DNA from: Streptomyces hawaiiensis
GTDB lineage: Bacteria; Actinomycetota; Actinomycetes; Streptomycetales; Streptomycetaceae
Length of the DNA stretch: 64,000 nucleotides
Direction: 5' to 3'
Assembly: GCF_004803895.1 (NCBI RefSeq)
Contig: NZ_CP021978.1
Coordinates: forward strand, 6,944,001 to 7,008,000
Each line of letters begins with the position of its first letter. Within the stretch, counting starts at the first letter, position 1. A program made the translations under genes and the position numbers. The notes beneath the pieces are model-generated. The model had not been told where the DNA came from and ran no database searches. It was given only the letters and a program-made list of their open reading frames with translations. Shown piece by piece: positions 16,410 to 25,419 of the stretch.

Positions 16410-17516
16410 TTGTCTTCCTCCTCCGCTTCATCCGTTTCCACCGCTCTCGCTCCCTACGGCTGGGACGAGGCCTGGGCCGAGGCGTTCACCCCCTACGAGG
16501 CCGAAGGGCTGCTGCCCGGCCGGGTCGTCCGGGTCGACCGCGGGCAGTGCGACGTCGTCACCGCCGACGGGCTGCTGCGGGCCGACACCGCGTTCGTCAC
16601 CCCGCACGACCCCCTGCGGGTCGTGTGCACCGGCGACTGGGTCGCCGTCGAACCCGGCGGGAACCCGCGCTACGTCCGCACCTACCTGCCGCGCCGCACC
16701 GCCTTCGTCCGCTCCACCTCCTCCCAGCGGTCCGAGGGGCAGATCCTCGCGGCCAACGTCGATCACGCCGTCATCGCCGTGTCCCTCGCCGTCGAGCTGG
16801 ACCTCGGCCGCGTCGAGCGCTTCCTCGCACTCGCCTGGGAGTCCGGGGCCCAGCCCGTCGTCGTCCTCACCAAGGCCGACCTCGTGCCGGACGCCGTGAC
16901 CCTCTCGTACCTCGTCCAGGACGTGGAGACGAGCGCGCCCGGCGTGGCCGTCGTGCCCGTCAGCTCCGTGGACGGGGACGGGCTCGACGTGCTCGCCGCG
17001 ATCGTCGGCGGGGGGACGTCCGTGCTGCTCGGGCAGTCCGGCGCGGGCAAGTCGACCCTCGCCAACGCGCTGCTCGGCGAGGACGTCATGACCGTCCAGG
17101 CCATCCGGGACGTCGACGGCAAGGGCCGCCACACCACGACCACGCGCAACCTGCTCGCGCTGCCCGGCGGGGGCGTCCTGATCGACACCCCCGGGCTGCG
17201 GGGCGTCGGCCTGTGGGACGCCGGGACCGGCGTCGGGCAGGTGTTCTCCGAGATCGAGGAACTGGCCGAGCGGTGCCGCTTCCACGACTGCGCCCACGAG
17301 GCCGAGCCGGGGTGCGCCGTACTGGCCGCCGTCGACACCGGTGAGCTGCCGGAGCGCCGGCTGCAGAGCTACCGCAAGCTGCTGCGGGAGAACCAGCGCA
17401 TCGTCGCCAAGACCGACGCCCGCCTGCGGGCCGAGATCCGCAAGGACTGGAAGCGGAAGGGGGCGATCGGCAAGGCCGCGATGGAGGCGAAGCGGGGACC
17501 GCACGGGCGTTCGTAA
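16410..17516 (+). CDS. rsgA: ribosome small subunit-dependent GTPase A
   Basis: RsgA is a circularly permuted GTPase that assists late maturation of the 30S ribosomal subunit. The 368-residue product shows the permuted order: N-terminal OB fold, then G4 (TKAD), G5 (PVSS), G1 (GQSGAGKST), a G2 region (GRHTTTTR) and G3 (DTPGLR). A C-terminal zinc site has the C-x4-C-x-H-x5-C pattern (CRFHDCAHEAEPGC). TTG 16410 was chosen because GGAAGGG sits 6 nt upstream; a TTG five codons earlier is possible. It follows the 22-codon ORF and tandem repeats on the same strand. Confidence 0.94.
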   Translation: MSSSSASSVSTALAPYGWDEAWAEAFTPYEAEGLLPGRVVRVDRGQCDVVTADGLLRADTAFVTPHDPLRVVCTGDWVAVEPGGNPRYVRTYLPRRTAFVRSTSSQRSEGQILAANVDHAVIAVSLAVELDLGRVERFLALAWESGAQPVVVLTKADLVPDAVTLSYLVQDVETSAPGVAVVPVSSVDGDGLDVLAAIVGGGTSVLLGQSGAGKSTLANALLGEDVMTVQAIRDVDGKGRHTTTTRNLLALPGGGVLIDTPGLRGVGLWDAGTGVGQVFSEIEELAERCRFHDCAHEAEPGCAVLAAVDTGELPERRLQSYRKLLRENQRIVAKTDARLRAEIRKDWKRKGAIGKAAMEAKRGPHGRS

Positions 17517-17610
17517 CCGCTCCGCGTCCCGCCGTTCGGACCCCCGGCCCGATCACGGTGTCCGATTTCCGCCAGCGGCCGACCGGCCGGCGGCGGAGAC
17601 TGGACGGGTG

Positions 17611-19023
17611 ATGAACCAGGGAACGGACGAAGACACCAGGTACGAGGCCGTTCGCAGCCGCGACGCCCGTTTCGACGGCGTGTTCTTCTTCGCGGTCGAG
17701 ACGACCGGCATCTACTGCCGGCCGAGCTGCCCCGCGGTCACCCCGAAGCGGGCCAACGTACGGTTCTTCGCCACGGCCGCCGCCGCGCAGGGCTCGGGTT
17801 TCCGGGCCTGCCGGCGGTGCCGCCCGGACGCCGTGCCCGGCTCCGCCGAGTGGAACGTCCGCGCGGACGTGGTGGGCCGGGCCGTACGGCTGATCGCCGA
17901 CGGCGTGGTCGACCGGGAGGGCGTCGCCGGGCTCGCCGAACGCCTCGGCTACAGCGCACGGCAGGTACAGCGGCAGCTCACCGCCGAACTCGGCGCCGGA
18001 CCGGTCGCGCTCGCCCGGGCCCAGCGGGCCCACACCGCGCGCGTCCTGGTGCAGACCACCGAGCTGCCCATCACCGAGATCGCGTTCGCGTCGGGCTTCG
18101 CCAGCGTGCGGCAGTTCAACGACACGATCCGGGCCGTGTACGCGTCGACCCCGAGCGAGCTGCGCGCCGCCGCGCCGAAGCACGGCCGGGGCCGCCGCAC
18201 GGCCACCCCCAACGCGGGCATCCCGCTCCGGCTCGCCCACCGCGGCCCCTACCGGGCCGGACCCGTCTTCGACCTGCTGGAACACGAGGCCGTACCCGGC
18301 ATCGAGGAGGTGAGCGGCCCGCCCGGCACCCGCACCTACCGGCGCACCCTCCGCCTGCCGTACGGCACCGGCATCGTCGCCGTGGAGGAACGCCCGGGCG
18401 CCGCCCGGACCGGACTCGGCGCCCACCCGGGCGGCTGGCTCGACGCCCGGCTGCACCTCACCGACCCGCGCGACCTGACCACCGCCGTCCAGCGGCTGCG
18501 GCGGCTGTTCGATCTCGACGCCGACCCCTACGCCGTCGACGAGCGCCTCGCCGCCGACCCGCGGCTGGCACCCCTGGTCGCCGCCCGGCCCGGCCTGCGC
18601 TCACCGGGCACCGCCGACCCGGAGGAACTCGCCGTGCGCGCGCTGACCGGCCGCGTCGAGGCGGAACGGCTCGTACACCGCTACGGCAAGGCCCTCGACG
18701 CCCCCTGCGGCAGCCTCACCCACCTCTTCCCCGAGCCCGCCGTCCTCGCCGGGGCCGAACCCGGCGGCACCCTCGGCGCGCTCACCGCCGCCCTCGCCGA
18801 CCAGGCCGTCCGACTGGACCCGGGCGTCGACCGGGACGACGCGCGGGACGCCCTGCGTGCCGTGCCCGGCCTGGACGCCCGTACCGTGGCCGAGATCCGC
18901 ATCCGCGCCCTCGGCGACCCGGACGTGGCCCCGCCCGGCCTCGACGTCCCCGACAGCTGGCGCCCCTGGCGCTCGTACGCTCTGAACCACCTGCGCGCAG
19001 CAGGGGAGTGGGAGTCCCGATGA
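17611..19023 (+). CDS. bifunctional Ada transcriptional activator / AlkA 3-methyladenine glycosylase
   Basis: A 470-residue fusion of adaptive-response repair modules. The N-terminal Ada zinc domain has Cys36, Cys40, Cys67 and Cys70 (TTGIYCRPSC ... CRRCRPDA); the first cysteine is the presumed methylphosphotriester acceptor. An AraC-type HTH follows (about 85-180), then an AlkA N-terminal domain and a HhH-GPD glycosylase domain (about 195-470) with LRAVPGLDARTVAEIRIRAL and an aspartate in GLDVP matching the catalytic position. It both senses methylated DNA and removes alkylated bases. The stop overlaps the start of ogt (ATGA), so the two are co-translated. GTG one codon upstream is an alternative start. 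Confidence 0.93.
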   Translation: MNQGTDEDTRYEAVRSRDARFDGVFFFAVETTGIYCRPSCPAVTPKRANVRFFATAAAAQGSGFRACRRCRPDAVPGSAEWNVRADVVGRAVRLIADGVVDREGVAGLAERLGYSARQVQRQLTAELGAGPVALARAQRAHTARVLVQTTELPITEIAFASGFASVRQFNDTIRAVYASTPSELRAAAPKHGRGRRTATPNAGIPLRLAHRGPYRAGPVFDLLEHEAVPGIEEVSGPPGTRTYRRTLRLPYGTGIVAVEERPGAARTGLGAHPGGWLDARLHLTDPRDLTTAVQRLRRLFDLDADPYAVDERLAADPRLAPLVAARPGLRSPGTADPEELAVRALTGRVEAERLVHRYGKALDAPCGSLTHLFPEPAVLAGAEPGGTLGALTAALADQAVRLDPGVDRDDARDALRAVPGLDARTVAEIRIRALGDPDVAPPGLDVPDSWRPWRSYALNHLRAAGEWESR

Positions 19024-19514
19024 CCTGCCCGATCTACTGGACGAGTGTGACCGGCCCCCTCGGGCCGCTGCTCCTCACCGCCGCCCCGACCGGAGAGCTG
19101 ACCTCCCTGTCCGTGCCCGGCCAGAAGGGCGGACGCGAGGTGCGGGACGACTGGCGGCGCGACCCCGGGCCCTTCCGGGAGGCCGAGGAGCAGCTCGCCG
19201 CCTACTTCGCCGGGGAACTGAAGGAGTTCCGCCTGACCTGGCGCACCGAGGGCACCGCCTTCCGCGAGCAGGTCTGGGCCGCGCTGGACGACATCCCCTA
19301 CGGCTCGACCGCGACCTACGGCGAGATCGCCGCGCGCATCGGGGCGCCCCGGGCGGCCGTGCGGGCCGTCGGCGGTGCGATCGGCGCGAATCCGCTGCTG
19401 GTGGTCCGGCCGTGCCACCGGGTGATCGGCGCGGACGGCGCACTGACCGGCTATGCGGGCGGCCTGGACCGCAAGGTTCGGCTGCTGACGCACGAGGGTG
19501 TGCTGCCCGCCTGA
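19020..19514 (+). CDS. ogt: methylated-DNA--protein-cysteine methyltransferase
   Basis: A 164-residue suicide alkyltransferase that removes methyl groups from O6-methylguanine. The active site PCHRV contains the acceptor Cys132, followed by GxLTGYAGGLDRK. The DNA-binding HTH (YGSTATYGEIAARIG) precedes it. The start overlaps the ada-alkA stop by 4 bp, forming an alkylation-repair operon. Its stop is 5 bp from the convergent DUF456 gene. Family length and motifs are normal. Confidence 0.95.
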   Translation: MTCPIYWTSVTGPLGPLLLTAAPTGELTSLSVPGQKGGREVRDDWRRDPGPFREAEEQLAAYFAGELKEFRLTWRTEGTAFREQVWAALDDIPYGSTATYGEIAARIGAPRAAVRAVGGAIGANPLLVVRPCHRVIGADGALTGYAGGLDRKVRLLTHEGVLPA

Positions 19515-19518
19515 GGGC

Positions 19519-20001
19519 TCAGCCCCAGAAGACCGCACCCACCCAGGCCGCCGCGATCAGCTGGCAGGTGAACAGTTCGACCAGGATGCTGGAGCCGCCC
19601 GCGCGCATGACCGTGCGCAGGGCGGCGATCGCGTCGGTGTGACGGCCGAGGCGGAGCCGTTCGAAGAGGTAGACACCGGCCAAAAATCCCGGGATCGCGC
19701 CCAGTACGGGGACCAGGACGAAGCCGAGGACGGAACCGGCTCCGGCGCAGGACAGCATGCGGCGGGTGGTGGCGTTCATACGCAGCCGCCGGGGTGGCAA
19801 CGCCCAGCGGACGGCCTGGGAGACGAGCAGCAGCACCGTGGCGGCGACCAGCACCCACCACGCGACGGGCTGCGGATCCTTCAGCGCCCACCACATGACC
19901 GCGGCCCACACCAGCAATGGTCCCGGCATCGCGGGCAGCAGCACTCCGCACAGCCCGAGCAGGATGACCAGCCCGACCAGCAGGAGGTCCCACACTCCCA
20001 T
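19519..20001 (-). CDS. DUF456 domain membrane protein
   Basis: A 160-residue hydrophobic protein with about four membrane helices (VWDLLLVGLVILLGLCGVLL; WWVLVAATVLLLVSQAV; a glycine-rich SVLGFVLVPVLGAIPGFLAGVYL segment; and a C-terminal helix). It matches the DUF456 family, whose function is unknown. ATG 20001 gives the usual family N-terminus (MGVWDLLLVG); an in-frame TTG at 20022 would add seven residues. It is convergent with ogt and divergent from the PP2C-like gene. Confidence 0.85.
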   Translation of the reverse strand: MGVWDLLLVGLVILLGLCGVLLPAMPGPLLVWAAVMWWALKDPQPVAWWVLVAATVLLLVSQAVRWALPPRRLRMNATTRRMLSCAGAGSVLGFVLVPVLGAIPGFLAGVYLFERLRLGRHTDAIAALRTVMRAGGSSILVELFTCQLIAAAWVGAVFWG

Positions 20002-20140
20002 CTGACCAGACTGCCGGAACAAGCGAGAACGCGCAGGTCAGAAGCGTGTCCGGGACCCAGACCCGCAGGTCAGCCGCCCGCGGCCCGCCGGGCTCCCGAT
20101 ATCGCATGACCGTTCTACGGCTCACTCGACGTGCCGTTCG

Positions 20141-20165
20141 CCGTCCCGTGGCGGGGCGGTTTTTT
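20141..20165 (+). terminator. orphan intrinsic terminator with T-tract
   Basis: An 8-bp stem (CCGTCCCG/CGGGGCGG, one G-T pair) with a TGG loop is followed by six T residues, a textbook rho-independent terminator and the only clear T-tract one in this window. No plus-strand gene ends just before it: it lies between divergent genes. Confidence 0.6.
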
Positions 20166-20212
20166 CCACAAGCCCCGTTTTCATCCGGCTCGTGCGGTGG
20201 ACAATTACGGGC

Positions 20213-22075
20213 ATGAGCCAGCAGGGGGGAAGGCCCACCGGTCACGAGGACGACTGGTGGAGGGAGTTGTACGAGGACTCCACCGACGACACGGGCCCCA
20301 CACCGGCGCGGGATTCTCTGGACGACCGGTTCGCTTCGGCGTCGGGAGCTGTGGGAGACGGGGCGGAGGAGCGGACAGGGCCCTCGGACCGGCCGGTGGG
20401 GCGGCTCTTCGGCGCGGAGCCCATGTTCCCGGCGCCCCGGAGCGGGGCCGATGACGTGCTGGACACGCCCCGCCCGTACGGCCGGTCCCCGCAGCGCGCG
20501 CCCTGGGAGCCGCCGCCCGGGCCCACCGGGCCCGTGAGCTTCCCGACCGCGGCGAAACCGCCGGGGCGCGCCGAGCGGAAACCCGACCGCGCGCCCACGG
20601 ACGAGCGCCCACGCGAGGCAGCCTCGCCGGTCGGCCCGGGTGCGTCCGCGGGCGAGCGCGCGGGGCTCGACGCGGCTTCGCCGGCCGACCCGCGTGCGCG
20701 CCCGGGCGAGTGCGCCGGAGATGACGCGGTTCCCCCGGTCAGCCCGGGTGCGTCCGCGGGCGAGCGCGCGGGGGGTGACGCGGCTTCGCCGGTCGGCCCG
20801 GGTCCGTCCCCGGGCGAGCGCGGAGGCGACGGGGCCCCGCCTGCCGCCGCCCCCCGTCCACCCTCGGAGAGCCCGAGGCAGCCCCCCGCCCCGACGACCC
20901 CCACCTCACCGACACCCCCGGTCCCCTCACCCCCGACGGCCCCTCCGACCTGGCCGCCGCTCCCCGCCGAGCCGCCGTCCGCGGTCCCGCGTCCCGCAGA
21001 TCCTCAGTCGGTACTGCTGCGCCCCGCCGACCCGGCGCCCCCGCCCCCCACCACCGACCCCCCGCCCGGCCAACCCGGCCCCCGGATCGAGCGCCCCGCG
21101 TCCACTCCCCGCTCCCGTGGCTACGTCGGAACCCGGCCGCCCACCTACGACGGCGAACCCACCGCTCTCCCGGCCGCCGATCCGGATGATCTCGACGACC
21201 TCGTGGCGGACACCGTGCTGGACGGGGCCCGGTACGGGGCCTGTACGGTGCGGGCCGTTTCCGTGCGGGGCGACTCCGCGCGGTACCGGGGCGAGCCCCG
21301 CAGGGATTCGCTGCTCACCGCCCGCTTCGGCACGGGGGAGCACGCGCTGCTGCTGGTGGCGATGGCGACCGGGGCCCGGGCCACGCCGGGTGCGCACCGG
21401 GCCGCCGCCGAGGCCTGCCACTGGATCGGGCGGGCCGTCGGACGCAGCCACGCACGCCTGGTCGAGGACATAAGGGACGGCCGGCGCGGCGACCTGAAGT
21501 CCGGGCTGCACCGGCTCACCGACCGTAGCCTCGGCAAGCTCCGGGCCAGCGCCTCCGAGCAGGGCGTCGACCCCGAGGAGTACGCGGCCAGTCTGCGCTG
21601 CCTGCTGCTGTCGGCCGACCCCGCATGCCGTACGCGTGTGTTCTTCGGGGTCGGGCCGGGCGGACTGTTCCGGTTGCGGGAGGGGGAGTGGCAGGACATC
21701 GAGCCGCAGGTCGCCGACGTCAAGGGAGAACCCGTCGTGGGGTTCGGCTCGCCGCCCTCCGAGACCCCCGAGGGCGACCGGCTCACCATGGACCTGGGCA
21801 TCCCGACCCCGCCCAGCCCGTACGAGCCGGCCCCGGAGCCGCCCCGCGAGCCCTTCCGCTTCCGGACCTCCGTCGCCCGCCCGGGTGACACGCTCCTGAT
21901 GTGCAGCGGCGGCCTCGCCGAGCCCCTGCGCGCCGAGCCCGAACTGGGCGAGTACCTCGCCGAGCGCTGGTCCCGCCCCGAGCCGCCCGGCCTCGCGGCC
22001 TTCCTCGCCGACTCCCAAGTCCGGGTCAAGGGTTATGCGGACGACCGTACGGCCGCCGCCGTGTGGGAGGCGTGA
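20213..22075 (+). CDS. PP2C-like phosphatase domain protein with proline-rich N-terminus
   Basis: A 620-residue protein. The N-terminal half is low-complexity and Pro/Ala/Gly-rich and contains four tandem 18-residue repeats of the type DAASPVGPGPSPGERGGD (20615-20830). The C-terminal half (about 320-620) resembles PP2C-family protein phosphatases: AVSVRGDSARYRGEPRRDSLL, LLVAMATGARATPGAHRAA and PGDTLLMCSGGLAEPLR. Some metal-ligand aspartates seem poorly conserved, so activity is uncertain. ATG 20213 is preceded by a GACAAT box 7 nt upstream and no RBS, suggesting a leaderless start. No signal peptide is seen. Confidence 0.82.
   Translation: MSQQGGRPTGHEDDWWRELYEDSTDDTGPTPARDSLDDRFASASGAVGDGAEERTGPSDRPVGRLFGAEPMFPAPRSGADDVLDTPRPYGRSPQRAPWEPPPGPTGPVSFPTAAKPPGRAERKPDRAPTDERPREAASPVGPGASAGERAGLDAASPADPRARPGECAGDDAVPPVSPGASAGERAGGDAASPVGPGPSPGERGGDGAPPAAAPRPPSESPRQPPAPTTPTSPTPPVPSPPTAPPTWPPLPAEPPSAVPRPADPQSVLLRPADPAPPPPTTDPPPGQPGPRIERPASTPRSRGYVGTRPPTYDGEPTALPAADPDDLDDLVADTVLDGARYGACTVRAVSVRGDSARYRGEPRRDSLLTARFGTGEHALLLVAMATGARATPGAHRAAAEACHWIGRAVGRSHARLVEDIRDGRRGDLKSGLHRLTDRSLGKLRASASEQGVDPEEYAASLRCLLLSADPACRTRVFFGVGPGGLFRLREGEWQDIEPQVADVKGEPVVGFGSPPSETPEGDRLTMDLGIPTPPSPYEPAPEPPREPFRFRTSVARPGDTLLMCSGGLAEPLRAEPELGEYLAERWSRPEPPGLAAFLADSQVRVKGYADDRTAAAVWEA
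20615..20830 (+). repeat. four in-frame 54-bp repeats inside the PP2C-like gene
   Basis: Four adjacent 54-bp units encode 18-residue repeats with the pattern (D/E)A-x-PV-x-PG-x-S-x-GER-x-G. Copies 1 and 3 are the most alike at DNA level. The in-frame unit length means copy-number change would keep the gene intact. Confidence 0.75.
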
Positions 22076-22141
22076 GCGCGACCGGTGTGACTTGATGGAA
22101 CCCGGAGGGATCCCAGGAGACCGAAGGGGCAGACGAGAACC

Positions 22142-23884
22142 ATGGCCAAACAGAACGTCGCGGAACAGTTCGTCGACATCCTCACCCGTGCCGGAGTCAA
22201 ACGCCTCTACGGAGTCGTCGGCGACAGCCTCAACCCGGTCGTCGACGCCGTCCGACGCAACTCCGCCATCGACTGGATCCACGTCCGGCACGAGGAGACC
22301 GCCGCCTTCGCCGCCAGTGCCGAGGCGCAGATCACCGGCGGGCTCGCCGCCTGCGCCGGTTCCTGCGGCCCCGGAAACCTCCACCTCATCAACGGCCTCT
22401 ACGACGCCCACCGCTCCATGGCCCCGGTCCTCGCCCTCGCCTCGCACATCCCGTCCAGCGAGATCGGCCTCGGCTTCTTCCAGGAGACCCACCCCGACCG
22501 GCTGTTCGCCGAGTGCAGCCACTACAGCGAGATGATCTCCAGCCCGCAGCAGATGCCCCGGCTGCTGCAGACCGCCATCCAGAACGCCGTCGGCCGCAGC
22601 GGCGTCAGTGTCGTCACCCTGCCCGGCGACATCGCCGACCAGCCCGCCCCGGAGAAGGCCGCCGAGACCGCCCTCGTCACCTCCCGCCCGACGGTCCGCC
22701 CCGGCGACGCCGAGATCGACCGGCTTGTCGAGATGATCGACGAGGCCGGCAAGGTCACCCTCTTCTGCGGCAGCGGCACGGCCGGCGCGCACGCCGAGGT
22801 CATGGAGTTCGCCGGGAAGGTCAAGTCCCCGGTGGGGCACGCCCTGCGCGGCAAGGAGTGGATCCAGTACGACAACCCGTACGACGTCGGGATGAGCGGG
22901 CTGCTCGGGTACGGCGCCGCCTACGAGGCCACTCACGAGTGCGACCTGCTGATCCTGCTCGGCACCGACTTCCCCTACAACGCCTTCCTGCCCGACGACG
23001 TCAAGATCGTCCAGGTGGACATCCGGCCCGAACACCTCGGTCGCCGCTCGAAGCTGGACCTCGCGGTGTGGGGCGACGTACGGGAGACGCTGCGCTGTCT
23101 GATCCCGCGGGTGAAGGAGAAGAAGAACCGCCGCTTCCTCGACCGGATGCTGAAGAAGCACGCGGACGCGCTGGAGGGGGTGGTGAAGGCGTACACGCGC
23201 AAGGTCGAGAAACACACGCCGATCCACCCCGAGTACGTGGCCTCCGTGCTCGACGAAGTCGCCGCCGACGACGCCGTGTTCACGGTCGACACCGGCATGT
23301 GCAACGTCTGGGCCGCCCGCTACATCTCCCCCAACGGCCGCCGCCGCGTCATCGGTTCCTTCTCGCACGGCTCGATGGCGAACGCGCTGCCCATGGCGAT
23401 CGGCGCCCAGTTCACCGACCGCAAACGGCAGGTCGTGTCGATGTCCGGTGACGGCGGCTTCTCCATGCTGATGGGCGACTTCCTGACGCTGGTGCAGTAC
23501 GACCTGCCCGTGAAGGTCGTCCTGTTCAACAACTCCTCCCTCGGCATGGTCGAGTTGGAGATGCTGGTCGCCGGGCTCCCGTCGTACGGCACCGCCAACA
23601 AGAACCCCGACTTCGCCGCCGTCGCCCGCGCCTGCGGTGCGTACGGGGTGCGCGTCGAGAAGCCCAAGGACCTCCCCGGGGCCCTGAAGGACGCCTTCAA
23701 GCACAAGGGTCCGGCTCTCGTCGACGTCGTCACCGACCCCAACGCGCTGTCCATCCCGCCGAAGATCAAGGCCGAGATGGTGACCGGGTTCGCCCTGTCC
23801 GCCTCGAAGATGGTGCTGGACGGCGGGGTCGGCCGGATGCTCCAGATGGCCCGTTCCAACCTGCGCAACGTGCCGCGGCCCTAG
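22142..23884 (+). CDS. poxB: pyruvate dehydrogenase (quinone) / TPP-dependent PoxB-type enzyme
   Basis: A 580-residue thiamine diphosphate enzyme with PoxB organisation, converting pyruvate to acetate and CO2 while passing electrons through FAD to quinones. The N-terminal PYR domain has the activating glutamate in VRHEET (residue 51). The central FAD/sugar-like domain is about 195-330. The PP domain carries the GDG..NN motif (GDGGFSMLMGD ... VLFNN). The C-terminal tail (KMVLDGGVGRMLQMARSNLRN) corresponds to the membrane-binding segment of E. coli PoxB (572 residues). Its TAG stop overlaps the stop of the convergent HTH gene in a shared CTAG. It follows the PP2C-like gene by 66 bp. Confidence 0.93.
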   Translation: MAKQNVAEQFVDILTRAGVKRLYGVVGDSLNPVVDAVRRNSAIDWIHVRHEETAAFAASAEAQITGGLAACAGSCGPGNLHLINGLYDAHRSMAPVLALASHIPSSEIGLGFFQETHPDRLFAECSHYSEMISSPQQMPRLLQTAIQNAVGRSGVSVVTLPGDIADQPAPEKAAETALVTSRPTVRPGDAEIDRLVEMIDEAGKVTLFCGSGTAGAHAEVMEFAGKVKSPVGHALRGKEWIQYDNPYDVGMSGLLGYGAAYEATHECDLLILLGTDFPYNAFLPDDVKIVQVDIRPEHLGRRSKLDLAVWGDVRETLRCLIPRVKEKKNRRFLDRMLKKHADALEGVVKAYTRKVEKHTPIHPEYVASVLDEVAADDAVFTVDTGMCNVWAARYISPNGRRRVIGSFSHGSMANALPMAIGAQFTDRKRQVVSMSGDGGFSMLMGDFLTLVQYDLPVKVVLFNNSSLGMVELEMLVAGLPSYGTANKNPDFAAVARACGAYGVRVEKPKDLPGALKDAFKHKGPALVDVVTDPNALSIPPKIKAEMVTGFALSASKMVLDGGVGRMLQMARSNLRNVPRP

Positions 23885-25188
23885 CGATAGGGCGCCCACT
23901 GGCGTGCGGAGGTGTCGTACATGTAGCGGGGCAGGCCCTTGATGCCGCTGGTCCGGAACGGGCGACCGTCGTCGTCGATCCGGACCGTGCCCGTGCGGCC
24001 CTGGGAGGACCAGTCCAGCTCCAGGTACCAACGGCAGTCGCACGCCTGGGCCCTGGCGTTGACCAGCAGCACCTCGGGGTCCCGCGCGGAGACGCGGTAC
24101 GGCATGCGTACCGCCGGGATCGGCGTACCGGTGTCGCTCCCGGCGACCGCGCGGGCGATGGGGCGGTCCTTGTCGAGGTTCACGTCGAAGGAGCGCGGGG
24201 TGACCGAACCGCCGCAGCCCTGGTCCATGGCGTAGGCGTTGCCCTGCGCGGGTGCCGTACGCCCCACCACGCGCACGCGCAGCGCCTCCAGTACGACGGC
24301 CGTGTCGGTCCGCCCCTGCACGGACAGCCGCACGAGCGTCTCACCGCCGTGCACCGCGTTCTGCGACGCGGCCCAGACCCCGGCGTCCTGAGGGACCGGC
24401 GGCGGTGGCACCTGCTCGGGCGGCGCGGCGACGACGTAGTCGTGACCGCAGCCCAGCTTCCAGGCCTGGGAGTCGGCCGACCAGGTGAGGGGCGTGGTGG
24501 GGGCGGTTGTGCCGGTGGGCGGGGTGGTGCGGACGGAGGGTGAGGGGGCGGGCTTCTTCTGTCTCGGGGTGGCGGACGGTGAGGGCCGCTCGGGAGCGGG
24601 GGAGCCACCGCTCGGGGTGGGGGAGGCGCCGCGCCGGTCCGAGGCACCGGCTGACGTCGTGGCGGACGCGGCCGGACCGGCGGCACGGGGCCGGTCGTCG
24701 CCGGACGCCCGCCGCTCGTCCGGCAGCGCGGACAGGCTCCCGAGCGTCGCGAGCACCGCACAGGCGGCGGCCACCGCGACCACGACGCGTCTGCGGCGGT
24801 ACCAGGGGCGGTGGGGAAGTGGGGGTGTGTCGGCAGGGCTGTCGATGCCTTCGGGTGCGTCCCCCGGTTCGTCCGCGGCGATCGCGGACTCCTCCGCCGT
24901 ACCGGCCGCGCTCGCCGTCCGGGGACGCTGCCGCGCCGCCACCGCGAGGAGCCAGCGGCGGTGCAGCTCCAGACGTTCCTCCGGTGACGCCCCGCACAGG
25001 GCGGCGAAGCGCTCCACGGGCGCGAAGTCGAGCGGGACCGCCTCGCCCGCGCAGTAGCGGTGCAGCGTCGAGGTGTTCATGGCCAGGCGCCGGGCCAGTG
25101 AACCGTAACTGCGGTCCGTGCGCTCCTTCAGCGTCCTCAGCAGCGCCGCGAACTCCCCGACGTCGTCGACGTCGTCCTGTGCCGACAC
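23881..25188 (-). CDS. HTH-domain single-pass membrane protein
   Basis: A 435-residue protein with an N-terminal XRE-like HTH (about 12-72, LARRLAMNTSTLHRYCAGEAVP), one membrane helix (about 135-155, VVVAVAAACAVLATLGSL), a Pro/Ser/Thr-rich extracellular linker and a C-terminal domain of about 190 residues that I do not recognise (four cysteines: GCGHDY, QGCGG, CDC). Such HTH-TM proteins are frequent in Streptomyces and may link surface state to transcription, but the role is unknown. GTG 25188 follows GGGGGAAC. It shares its CTAG stop with poxB and is divergent from a secreted protein gene. Confidence 0.82.
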   Translation of the reverse strand: MSAQDDVDDVGEFAALLRTLKERTDRSYGSLARRLAMNTSTLHRYCAGEAVPLDFAPVERFAALCGASPEERLELHRRWLLAVAARQRPRTASAAGTAEESAIAADEPGDAPEGIDSPADTPPLPHRPWYRRRRVVVAVAAACAVLATLGSLSALPDERRASGDDRPRAAGPAASATTSAGASDRRGASPTPSGGSPAPERPSPSATPRQKKPAPSPSVRTTPPTGTTAPTTPLTWSADSQAWKLGCGHDYVVAAPPEQVPPPPVPQDAGVWAASQNAVHGGETLVRLSVQGRTDTAVVLEALRVRVVGRTAPAQGNAYAMDQGCGGSVTPRSFDVNLDKDRPIARAVAGSDTGTPIPAVRMPYRVSARDPEVLLVNARAQACDCRWYLELDWSSQGRTGTVRIDDDGRPFRTSGIKGLPRYMYDTSARQWAPYR

Positions 25189-25419
25189 CGTTCCCCCGCC
25201 CTTGTGGTCCGACCCGGCCCGGAACGGCATCCCAGGCACTCCATGTACCTGCACGTCAGACGGGCTGGGATGGTTCCACCGCGCCGGATCGGGTGCGGGC
25301 TGTTGCATCCGGGCGGTGGGACCGCTGATGCTCTTGGTGTCGCACCGACCAGGCCCGGGCCGACCAGCCGGCCTCGCCGCGGCATCCACATCCACGAACT
25401 CACCCACGGGGGAACACCC

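Noticed and set aside
16261..16899. Alternative ORF from ATG 16261 running into rsgA
   Set aside because: It overlaps rsgA out of frame with a Ser/Pro-rich shadow sequence and has no RBS.
20927..24043. 1038-codon minus-strand open frame
   Set aside because: It is antisense to the PP2C-like and poxB genes, whose domains are clear; its composition is repetitive shadow sequence.
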